This document shows, one piece after another, positions 33,798 to 43,312 of a stretch of DNA of 64,000 nt. The position numbers and the translations under genes were made by a program. The DNA is from Pollenia angustigena (lineage: Eukaryota; Arthropoda; Insecta; Diptera; Polleniidae), in assembly GCA_930367215.1 (NCBI GenBank), contig OV884057.1, forward strand, positions 111,935,284 to 111,999,283. The letters run 5' to 3'. Under the pieces are notes generated by a model. It made no database searches. It was not told the origin of the DNA and saw nothing but the letters and a program-made list of their open reading frames with translations. Each line of letters opens with the position of its first letter. The first letter of the stretch is position 1.

Positions 33798-34894
33798 TTA
33801 TAAATGCATAAATTTTCTTATTTTGCTTTTAAGTGTAGAATATGCGCCAAAAATAAAATTTTAAAGGAGAGAGTTTGTTTTTATTTTATTTCATATAAAT
33901 TTTGTATGAAATTTGTCGCTAACGATAAAATTGTTCTTGCTATAAAATCTAAACGGTTCCTATGTGAGCATGACATTTTAGGAGATGATGCAAGTGGTGC
34001 CAATAAAGCCATTTATTAAAAAAAAACGAAAATTTAAAATTATGTCGCTTACGTTATTTCCACCACCACTTGTTGCGGAGAGGGTATACTAAGTTTGTCA
34101 TTCCGTGTGAAACTTTTTTATTATTCATCTCAGACTACATAAAGTAAAAATATTCTGGGTCCTTGATAAATTCTTTGTCAATTTTGCCATCTCCTTCCGT
34201 CAGTCTGTTGAAGTCACGATTACTTTCGAACGACTCAAAAGAATACAACAATGTTAGTAACAAATTATTTCTAGTTCTCCTATGCAGTTTGGGATTGAAA
34301 TCCAGCAACATCGGTACAGTAGGATAAGAGGTATGAATCAAAATGTGGAACAACCACCATTAAAAATGGATAATTTGTTACAAAAACTGGCATTCATAGT
34401 GGCGGAATGCACATATTGATATGAAATTTTGCACAAATTTGTTCAATATGACTATAAATCATGCCATACAATTTTGTGAAGATCGGTCTATAGTTTACCA
34501 TAGGTGCTCGGAGGAGAAGTTTATTTGCTATGGCAGAACAAGTCCTGCAGTTGAAAAACTTATATTGAATAATATAACTTATATCAACATGTATGATGCC
34601 AATGAAATCCTTCAAATAAGCAAAAAAATATTAGAAATTTTGAAGCAAAATTTACTGAAAAATGGAAACTCAACCATAGAAGCAGCCACAAATTAAGAGA
34701 AAACAACAAGGAGTAGTAAGATCCTGGAAGACCCGATAAGATGTTCGACGAATATTCCAACAAAATAAAACTAAATTAAGCTTCCCAAATTGTTAAGGAA
34801 ACACTTCACAGTGAGCTCGTCGCAGCTACAACGCACAGAGGGATTTGTCCATACAATGTTTGGCAAAAAATATAAGGAGTGCTCGTAGAATGTT
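33798..34894. other. Intergenic with small unrecognised ORFs
   Basis: Minus-strand ORF 34,135-34,353 (72 codons, ends D-P-E-Y-F-Y-F-M) and plus-strand ORFs at 33,804 and 34,421 have no domain I recognise. They may be chance frames in repeats. Confidence 0.35.
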
Positions 34895-35240
34895 GAAATT
34901 TTGCTCTGAGCCTTTGGTTAGCTCAATTAAGAAAAATATAAAGTTTCATCAAAATTCGCCACGCCCTCCACCCACCGCCCATAGAACCCAAAATTTTTTT
35001 TTGGCCCAAAGTTTTTGAAATTTTGCTCTGAGCCTTTATTTAGCTCAATTAAATAAAAAATAAAGTTTCATCAAAATTGGCCACGCCCTCCACCCACAAC
35101 CCATAGAACCCAAAATTTGTTTTTGGCCCAAAGTTTTTGAAATTTTGCTCTGAGCCTTTATTTAGCTCAATTAAGAAAAATATAAAGTTTAATTGAAATT
35201 GGCCACGCCCTCCACCCACCGTCCATAGAACCCAAAATGA
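34895..35240. repeat. 122-bp tandem repeat, 2.8 copies
   Basis: Units start GAAATTTTGCTCTGAGCC at 34,895, 35,017 and 35,139 (exact 122-bp period) and include GGCCACGCCCTCCACCCA and CCATAGAACCCAAAAT. Confidence 0.9.
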
Positions 35241-36191
35241 AATCAGTTAATAAATCCACATTATTATTGCAATTTATAAGTTCCTTGCACAATTCACTAT
35301 ATGAAACACAAAAGGAACCCATTTTAAAAATTAGTTAGGTTTTATTATTTCAAATAATCATATGGTTTTGTTTTTCTTTTTTTTGTTATGCACTTTTTCG
35401 ATATTGCAGTCAATCAGTTATTAAAAAGAAAAAGTAAAAGCCTAAAAGTATACAAAATCTTTTACTGTAAATATGCATTGCAATTTATTGTTAATATTCA
35501 CAAAAAATACATGAGTTTTATCACAAAATTTATAAGTTTGTTCAGCGATCGCAAAAAGTCGCAGAATTTTTTTACATAAAATGAAAGAAAACCTTCCAAA
35601 CTTTAATTTAGTAGTAGTACTAACACGGAGGTAGACCGAGCTAACTTATTTTTTTTCTAATGAAAACTGCAAATGCTAAATTTTTTGGAGTCATTTTGAT
35701 TTGCTCAGATCTCTTAAACTATATATGTAATTTAAATAATTTTTCTTTCCTATTAAATTTAAAATACTATATTTAATTAAGAATGCTCTAAAACTATTCG
35801 TAGTTAAACCATATTTATTGTATAAACAACTGAAATGTAGTAAAATTTTCATCAGTTTTCGTTATATAATATTTAGATAACTTTACCACACTCTTTTTTA
35901 TACAAAATTTTATTTTTTTCGAAAATAAATCATGGTTTTCTACTAATGAAATACTTCTCTACAGAATTGCATCATAAGATTTCTAAAAAATAACTGTAAA
36001 AAAATAGACTTTTTGCCAAAAAAAATACCACTGTGCAACGTGCAGTTTATACAGAGTTGGAAAACGAAGTGCGTAGTAACTTGTTTCAATGGCTTATGAC
36101 GAAGAAACTGCAAAAAATTTAATCTTTTTTTGGCATCAAATGCAAGCCTTCCGATACCATACACACCAGGTTGAAATTTACATTATAATTA
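35241..36191. other. Intergenic
   Basis: AT-rich, no recognisable gene. Confidence 0.5.
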
Positions 36192-36200
36192 ATTTTTTTT

Positions 36201-37442
36201 GGCTGTAGGAAATATCGACCAAAGAAAAATGGCCCAAAAAATAAATGAAAAATCGCCCAAAAAAATTCCATGTAAAATTGGGCCTGAATTCATATGAAAA
36301 GTGACCCAAAATTGTTGGGCTATTTTTCGTTACAATTGGGTGATTTTTCGTTTTTTAAAAAAATATTATATGAAAAACAGCCCATTTTTTCGGGCATACT
36401 ATTTGTCTCAATCATTCATTATTACTATAAGACGAATTCCTTAATGTTATTTATAAAAATAACGGGACATATTGCAAAAAGGTGGCATGTCATAACGTCC
36501 AGTGTCATAGTGTCCGTGGACAAACTAGAAAGCATAGCTTACAAACTCGAAAGCATAGCCGGCCTATGGCCGGGCGCGAGGATTTTCTCCTCTTTGATAA
36601 AAACAAATACCGGCTTCGCTAACTAAAGCTTCTCTGCACAGCCGGCCTTCGGCCGGGGGCAAGGATTTTCTACTCTATGGTATAACAAAAACCGGCTTCG
36701 CTAACTAAAGCTTCTCTGCCCAGCCGGCCTTCGGCCAGGCGCAAGGATTTTCTCACCTATGGTATAACAAATACTGGCTTCGATAACTAAAGCTTGTCTG
36801 CGAAGTCGGCCTTCATTCGGAAACAAGGCAGATTTTAGAAGCTTTACTTAGCGAAACCGGTACTTGTTATACCATAAAGGAAAAATCCTTGCGCCCGGCC
36901 GAAGGCCGGCTATGCCGAGAAGCTTTAGTAAGCGCTGCCGGTATTTGTTACAACATAGGGGAGATAATCCTTGCGCCCAAAAGTGTTTTCGTTATAAGTT
37001 TAATATATGCACCCAGAGAAAAAACAACAAAACCATTTTTAAAAAAATGTTGACCATATTATGTTTAATTTAACCAAATCATTGTCACCGACAACCACAT
37101 TATGGTAAAATAAGTTTCTTTAAAAATAGCTTTGTTGGTTGTGACCATAACACAACATGTTTTTCTCTTACATTTGTAAGTTACTAAATTTATATGAATA
37201 ATAAACACTGTTTTGCAAAATGGGTAATTTTTAATTTCTTTTTTGGGAAAAAATTCGTTTTTTCTTTTTGGGTCATTTTTCATTTTCAATTTGGGCTCTT
37301 TTTCGTTTCTTTTGGGCAAAATTTCATATTTAACTTTTTGGGTTATTTTTCATGTTCTTTTGGGCGATTCTTCATTTGGGCGATTTTTCATTATTTTTTT
37401 TTTTTTTTGGCCATTTTTCTTTGGGCGATATTTCCTACAGCC
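36201..37442. mobile_element. Non-autonomous MULE-like element with 9-bp target duplication
   Basis: Ends GGCTGTAGGAAATATCG and mirrored CGATATTTCCTACAGCC, then GGCCCAAA/TTTGGGC subterminal blocks. Flanked by ATTTTTTTT at 36,192-36,200 and 37,443-37,451. The low-complexity duplication weakens but does not remove the call. Shares ATAACGGGACAT with the 10.3-kb MULE. The F-rich ORFs at 37,194-37,485 are its terminal repeat read in frame. Confidence 0.68.
36520..36985. repeat. G+C-rich tandem and inverted array
   Basis: Three direct units of about 100 bp, each with GCCGGCCTTCGGCCGG-like palindrome, CAAGGATTTTCT and CGGCTTCGCTAACTAAAGCT, then at least two inverted units (from about 36,830). G+C is far above the surroundings. 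A related, worn array (GGCCGCAGGCCG, ATGCGAAGCC) lies at 57,210-57,330. Confidence 0.8.
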
Positions 37443-37539
37443 ATTTTTTTTATTTCAATTAAATTTTTGTTATGAAAGCAACTGACAGAAAACCAACAGA
37501 AAAAATTTAAAAAAAATAACAGTTTTATTTGAATAATAT

Positions 37540-37640
37540 CTTTAGCTTTTCTAAAATCTTTGGATGAAGTTTCCTGATGAAATGCGCATAGGAATAGCTT
37601 ATCCCGCCAACAATAAATGTCAGTTTATCAATAATAAAAC
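37540..37640. mobile_element. Foldback element (family B), remnant
   Basis: Contains GGATGAAGTTTCCTGATGA and ATAGGAATAGCTTATCCC.CCAACAATAAAT from the family B right arm, with an internal deletion. Confidence 0.6.
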
Positions 37641-37854
37641 TAAATCTTATAAATAAATAAATGTTTGAAAAACAAAACTGATTTTAATATTAAAGTATAA
37701 TAAATTTATAGCCCAAAAAAATGTGAACCATAAATATATTAACATTACCTTGTTTTTCGGAATGAAATAAACAAAAAAGTTGCAATTTCACAAAAAAAAA
37801 AAAAATATCCTGTTTCAATTGCTCCAACGGTCCTGGGATTTGTTAAAATAGAAC

Positions 37855-38255
37855 AAGTTCAACAAGAAATAATTCATGACCAGTAAAAGGAGAACCAATC
37901 ATTTAACTGGTATATGAAGAACAAAAAGAAAGAAAATGTAATGAATTACAGAACAGTCTTCACCGCTGGTGGACACATTTTTTTGGGACTTTCTAAAATT
38001 TGGTTCTTAAGTTTAGTTGTAGGACTTGTTTTTTTAATTGAAACAATACGACATTGTAGTAACTAACACTAAACATGTTCACTGAGATTAGATGTGTGAC
38101 TGGTCAAATGGTGTCAATTGACCCCCTCCAATAACAACTCCATGTTATAGTGAAAGGTCTTATTCATATTAAGTGTTAGAACTAGAACCGGTCTCTACCA
38201 CCCAAGACCTATCACAGGACTACTTTGGTGTCAGTTCGCTTCACTCTAGGATATA
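37855..38255 (+). repeat. Dispersed repeat (pair with 54.8 kb)
   Basis: The block from ACCAGTAAAAGGAGAACCAA through GGTGTCAATTGACCCCCTCC to GGTGTCAGTTCGCTTC recurs inverted at 54,785-55,200. Non-coding. Origin unknown. Confidence 0.7.
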
Positions 38256-38364
38256 TTTAAAAAAGAAAAAATCTTTATAAAACAATAGCATTTAAACCGC
38301 CACTTCGTTTTCGTCTCCTTTTTCTTCGTATACATATCTGTGTGCCAAAGTTTATTTTCTCATT

Positions 38365-38720
38365 ATCCAGGACCTTGCATGTTTAATTTTTTCTTTCTAG
38401 GTCCAATACCAACGGAAACTCAAAAAGTACCAGTCAAAAAATAAAAAAGTACCAAAAAGTTCATCTACCCAGGACATTGCATCTTGAATTTTATGTTTCT
38501 AGGTCCAATACTAACGGAAACTTAAAAAGAACCAGTAAAAAGAACAAAAAAGTACCAAAAAGTTCCCTCATAGCTTCGTATTCATTCAGAACATTGCATG
38601 TTGAATCTTATGTTTTAAGGTCCAATATTAACGATAATTTAAAAAATACCAGTTGTAGAACCAAAAAGATAACGAAAAATATCAAATTTCCCGTAATCCC
38701 TTTTTTGGGTACTATTTTTC
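38365..38720. repeat. Degenerate tandem repeat, three copies
   Basis: Units with AGGAC.TTGCAT, TCTAGGTCCAATA and AAAAAGTACCAAAAAGTTC start near 38,369, 38,471 and 38,588 (periods about 102 and 117). Confidence 0.7.
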
Positions 38721-38939
38721 TCCCCATTAAAGTATGAAAAATTTCAGTATTGTAGTGGCAGCCCAAAACTAAGTACGAATATGTCAATGAATAGAGAAAG
38801 ATGTTTTAAAAAAGTACCAAAAATAGTTACGATTTTCACCCCTTAAATGTTCGAATTTCGAAAAAGTACTAAAGTAGATTGTAGCTTAATCTATTTTAAA
38901 CTAAAAAATATATTACACCAAAGGCTAGATGTGCCTTTT

Positions 38940-39225
38940 CGCCCACTGTGCTACGCCAACAAAATCAAATGGATGTGGCTTCTAAAATCCGAAAACGTAA
39001 ACAGCAGTGGATTGGGCATGTACTACGTCACGAGGATAATAATATTACGAGGCAAGCGTTGCGTTAAAATCCGTTAACCCAAGCAGGAAGAAGTGTTTGT
39101 AGACCACGGACAGCTTGGAGACGTTCCAACGAAGCCGAATGGGTTAACATGGAAGAAATCACCTTACATATATATATAGCACAAAATCGAGTGAGACGAA
39201 TGACGGCTATTGTTAACGCCTTATA
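38940..39225 (+). pseudogene. Non-LTR retrotransposon C-terminal tail, decayed
   Basis: Reads A-S-K-I-R-K-R-K-Q-Q-W-I-G-H-V-L-R-H, then a stop, then R-P-R-T-A-W-R-R-S-N-E-A-E and A-Q-N-R-V-R-R-M-T. Same post-RT tail type as at 21.6 kb, with stops and a TATA microsatellite inside. Confidence 0.7.
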
Positions 39226-39277
39226 ACCCAGTGGGAGTTACATCACTAAATATATATACATATATGTATTATATAGG

Positions 39278-39700
39278 GTGTCCGAATTTGAGGTATCAAT
39301 GGTGAATAGAAATCGCTACAGGGAGATGTTCCGAAGGTTTTTTTGGCGGAAAATTGATCATTTAGACGCAGAGAATATGTGTTTTCAACAGGATGGTGAC
39401 TCATGCCATACAGTAGGAGAAACATTGGATCTTTTGAAAGAAAAGTTCAAAAATCGCATTATTTCTCGTAGAAGAGGAGTGAATTGGCCACCAAGATCGT
39501 GCGATTTGACACCTTTAAACTATTTTTTGTGGGCTTTTTGGAAATCGAAAGTGTAGATTCATAATCCCACAACAGATCAAAAGCTAAATAACAACAACAA
39601 CATTATCGGGTAGATATCAACCATTGACAACAGTTTATTGAAAAACGTGATTGAGATTATTTGTAAAAGATTGGGAACCTGCCGAGCTAAATTTTAATAT
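39278..39700 (+). pseudogene. IS630/mariner-type transposase fragment with two catalytic motifs
   Basis: Frame from 39,278: C-F-Q-Q-D-G-D-S-C-H-T (second catalytic Asp), then V-N-W-P-P-R-S-C-D-L-T-P-L-N-Y-F-L-W (third Asp; the family has D-Y-F-L-W). Stop at 39,554-39,556, followed by a decayed C-terminus to about 39,700. N-terminal DNA-binding domain absent. It abuts the LINE fragment at 39.2 kb. Confidence 0.82.
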
Positions 39701-39758
39701 CTTTAAAAACTCTTTTTTTATTTAAATCAAAATGATATCTCAATTTTTGAACACGCTT

Positions 39759-40097
39759 TTTTATATATGATTTTTCCAAACTGTATCAATTAATCCATTG
39801 CGACGAGGTTTCTCTTTCAAAGCATATTGCTTGGTTTGGTGAATTTAATTGTAAAGCCGAAACATTCCGTTATAGTTTAAATACCGTTCCCGATACTGAA
39901 ATAACAAATGAAGACTACTTAACTTGGCGATTGTGGTTACCATTTATTTGTGGGCCTGAATTAATTCTGAAAATCGTTGGGCCCTCAAAAAAAGGTGTCA
40001 TTAGTTTTTGGACAACAGCTAACTCAGACTTCGTAATACCGCTTAACCATATATGTATGGCAATAATCAGCACTAATACGTTTAGTTTTTTGTAATA
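39759..40097 (+). other. Unrecognised 112-codon open frame
   Basis: Open on the plus strand without an early ATG: H-C-D-E-V-S-L-S-K-H-I-A-W-F-G-E-F-N, later Y-L-T-W-R-L-W-L-P-F-I-C-G-P-E-L, then I-S-F-W-T-T-A-N-S. Composition is protein-like rather than AT-run-like. It could be an orphan exon or a captured fragment. I recognise no domain. Confidence 0.3.
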
Positions 40098-40984
40098 GAT
40101 TACTACAAAAAACGACTAAGTCGTTTACGACAATAGCAACCGTAATAAGGATGAATACAGCAAGAGTTCGCCGAATAAATTTTGTTGAAATTTTTTGCCA
40201 AAAAAAAAAGCTTTTCCGTGCATTTTGTTGAAAAAAAAAAAAAAATATAATTTTTTTTGTTACTCTATTTCGAATAACTTACAGGAACTTCTAATTTTTT
40301 ACTAACGATATTACTAATACTTTACTAACTACGGTGAAGCTGAATAACTTTTTTGAACATATCATTGCAATCTGAACGTGTTTTAGCACTCTAAAAAGCT
40401 CATTATAAGCCCTTTGTACCTTACAGATTGTCTTTTATAAATACTTTTTACTAAACTAAAAGCTAAAACTAAAGTTTTTTGTTTAAATAGTATGATAAGC
40501 TAAGCCATTCTCTGTTGTGGTGTAATACATATTTGCTCTGTACATTAAAAAAAACTTTAAACCTTCATATTTTTTTATTGGAAAATTCACTTCACATTAG
40601 GGACTTCAAAAAAATGATTTTTTTCTGAAGTCCTATCATTTCAAAAGTTTGTAGAAGACATAAAAAGAGCTCTCCCACAAGATCAGCTCCATGTTTTAAT
40701 TCAACAGCTTTCAGTTTTTCCATATAAATTACATGTTAAAAGAGCTGCACTTCAGCTGGCGATTATATATTATAGCTGTGTAATCTTTATATTATATGAA
40801 ATTGTACAAATTAATACTGTAAACAAATAATTATCTAAAAATAAAGATTTACTACAACTACTTCCTATCGGAAGATGCTATAATTTTTGCAAATTGAGGT
40901 ATATGCCCGTTCTGCTTTGACATTTGTTTAGTAAACAGGTACAAAAATAAGCCATTAAGAAATGAAGCCATCCTGAATTTTGAC
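40098..40984. other. Intergenic
   Basis: AT-rich with A runs near 40,200-40,245. No gene seen. Confidence 0.5.
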
Positions 40985-41330
40985 GACATGGAAGACTAAT
41001 TTTCAACGAAACTCTTCATGAGCGACGAGGTATATTTCCAACTCTTTGGAGACGTGAATAAGCATAATAATCGCTTCTGGACTCCGAATAGTGTGCGTAT
41101 AACACAGAAAGAGCCATTTCATCCGCACATATGTATGTACATATGTAGTTAGTCTATGGTGTGTTGTTTACGCTGCGGCGTCGTCGGGCCTAGTTTTTGA
41201 AAACGTTTCAGGTCAATCTTTGACCGGCAAGCGCTACAGAGCTATGCTCATCGACATTCTCCTATCTCAACTGGACGAAAAAGCAGTGGAGGTTCTAACC
41301 GGATGGAGGAACGGTGCATACTTAAGGTGG
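40985..41330 (+). pseudogene. IS630/mariner-type transposase fragment with first catalytic motif
   Basis: Reads F-M-S-D-E-V-Y-F-Q-L-F-G-D-V-N-K-H-N-N-R-F-W (first catalytic Asp in S-D-E), then E-N-V-S-G-Q-S-L-T, R-Y-R-A-M-L-I-D-I-L and Q-L-D, with frameshifts. Complementary in content to the 39.3-kb fragment but a separate copy. Confidence 0.72.
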
Positions 41331-41910
41331 CAAACAATCGACACTATCAGTGGTTCTGGGGGCTAATTCTGTCGATTCAGACTTGATACTGAACAATTCG
41401 GAATTATTTTTTTTATGTTGTGAAAACTCAAATAAATGCTTTAAAACACTAAAAAACATAATTTCAAATCGAAAATTAGCCCCCTGTTTTCATTGAACCA
41501 GCGATGGTTTCTTTTCGATGGCGATACTATCGGTGAATTTAGTTTTTAGGAAATTTTAAATAAATTTTTTTTCAAAACTTGCAAAATTTATATTTTTTTA
41601 ATCCTCCTTCTTACAGATGTTCTAATAATCTATTCAAAACGCATTGAAAAAGGTCTGGCCAGACTCGTGTGTACGACGAAGGATTAAATTCGTAAATATC
41701 CGAAAAAAAATTACGTTCTGCGTTTCTAGTTGTTGTTATATGTATGTAATTGTAGCACAGTCTTTGATATTTGCTTTTTTCCTGAGTATTTTCTGATATT
41801 ATTCATTATATCTGTAATATTACTTGTGTAGTCGGGGAAATATTGCTATCAAGGAATAGTGTAGGAACTTAACCTCTAAATTTGCCAATTCCATTTACAG
41901 TTATACATAT
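41331..41910. other. Intergenic
   Basis: Contains the GTCTGGCCAGAC repeat shared with 21.2 kb. No gene. Confidence 0.45.
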
Positions 41911-41923
41911 AAAGGAAAAAATT

Positions 41924-42630
41924 ATCAAAAAGTAATTTCAATTTTTGGGAATACAAAATTTTAATTTCAAAAGATTTTGTTATTCGTGCTTAATTCCCAG
42001 TTTTTATTATTGATAAAAACACTTGAAATTTATTGTTGATGGGATAAGCTATTCCTATGCATTTCACTGGTTGCTTAGGCCAGATCATCAGGAAACTTCA
42101 TCCATAAAGGTTTTAGACAAACTAAAGATATTAAACCAAATAAAACTGTTAAACGTATAAGAATTATAGCAACAGTTCTACTTTTAACAATATCAAAGTT
42201 TAAACAAAACACATCAACAATAAACAACAGTGGGTTCATCTCATCTTACATTTCCCCACTACAATTAGTTGAAATTCTCTCAACATTAATTGTAGTTGTA
42301 AGTAGGTTAAGAAAAACAAAATGAAAAAATGTAGTGGGGAAATGTAAGATGAGATGAACCCACTGTTGTTTATTGTTGATGTGTTTTGTTTAAACTTTGA
42401 TATTGTTAAAAGTAGAACTGTTGCTATAATTCTTATACGTTTAACAGTTTTATTTGGTTTAATATCTTTAGTTTGTCTAAAACCTTTATGGATGAAGTTT
42501 CCTGATGATCTGGCCTAAGCAACCAGTGAAATGCATAGGAATAGCTTATCCCATCAACAATAAATTTCAAGTGTTTTTATCAATAATAAAAACTGGGAAT
42601 TAAGCACGAATAACAAAATCTTTTGAAATT
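41924..42630. mobile_element. Foldback element (family B), full near-perfect palindrome
   Basis: About 300-bp arms, 41,960-42,260 and 42,335-42,630, almost fully complementary around a short centre. Flanked by a perfect 13-bp duplication AAAGGAAAAAATT (41,911-41,923 and 42,631-42,643). A one-sided extension at the left (ATCAAAAAGTAATTTC) is shared with the 5-kb copy. No Pol III boxes that I trust. Non-coding. Confidence 0.78.
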
Positions 42631-42769
42631 AAAGGAAAAAATTTAAAATATCGAGGGTCAAATAGTGCTATCAGCAAACACAATTTTACAGAAGAGCGAT
42701 AACTCGAAGAGTATTAACTTAACTTTATTTTACAATCTTAGTAAAAAACAACGTCTATATCATACATAT

Positions 42770-43182
42770 TGTTACGAAAGTTAAATTATCTAAGAATTAT
42801 TTATAGTTATAATTATAAGTTATCTTGTAAGTTATAGTTTTATGTTACTTAAAATTGTCATGTATAATTTTCAACACAACTGTTATTTTAAAATAATTCC
42901 TATATAAATTTCCCAGTAATTTCTAGAAATGGTTATAGAACATAATAAATAGTTTTTACGGGAAGGTTCAGGAAAAATCTAGAAATAATTATGAAATATA
43001 AAAAGGGGTGACTCATGTAAAATTAGTTTAGTCTGTTTTGAAAAACGGTTCTGTTCGTAACTAACAATTGTGAACAAAATAATTAATTTCAATAAAGTTT
43101 GTTAAGTTGAATAAGTGTGTGTTTTTATTCGGATTTGCAATTAAAAGAACTCAAACGCGTTTATTAAAGGAAAAACGTAACA
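42770..43182 (+). repeat. 5' LTR
   Basis: 413 bp. TATAAAAAGG at 42,997 and AATAAA at 43,091 are the likely promoter and poly(A) signals. Confidence 0.9.
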
Positions 43183-43184
43183 AT

Positions 43185-43198
43185 TGGTGTCAGAAGTG
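43185..43198 (+). promoter_or_regulatory. Primer-binding site
   Basis: TGGTGTCAGAAGTG, two bases after the LTR, beginning with TGG as expected for pairing to a tRNA CCA end. Confidence 0.7.
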
Positions 43199-43312
43199 AA
43201 ATTGCAATAAAAAAAAAAGAAAGAAAAAAATTAAAAAAAAAAAAAATGAATAAAAATAAAACAAATAAACAAATAAAAAAAAAGTATAAAAAAAAAAACT
43301 ATACAAACAACA

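Noticed and set aside
34421..34696. 91-codon plus-strand ORF
   Set aside because: No recognised domain; overlaps an opposing frame of equal quality at 34,394-34,615.
37194..37485. Phe-rich ORFs
   Set aside because: They are the T-rich terminal repeat of the MULE-like element read in frame.
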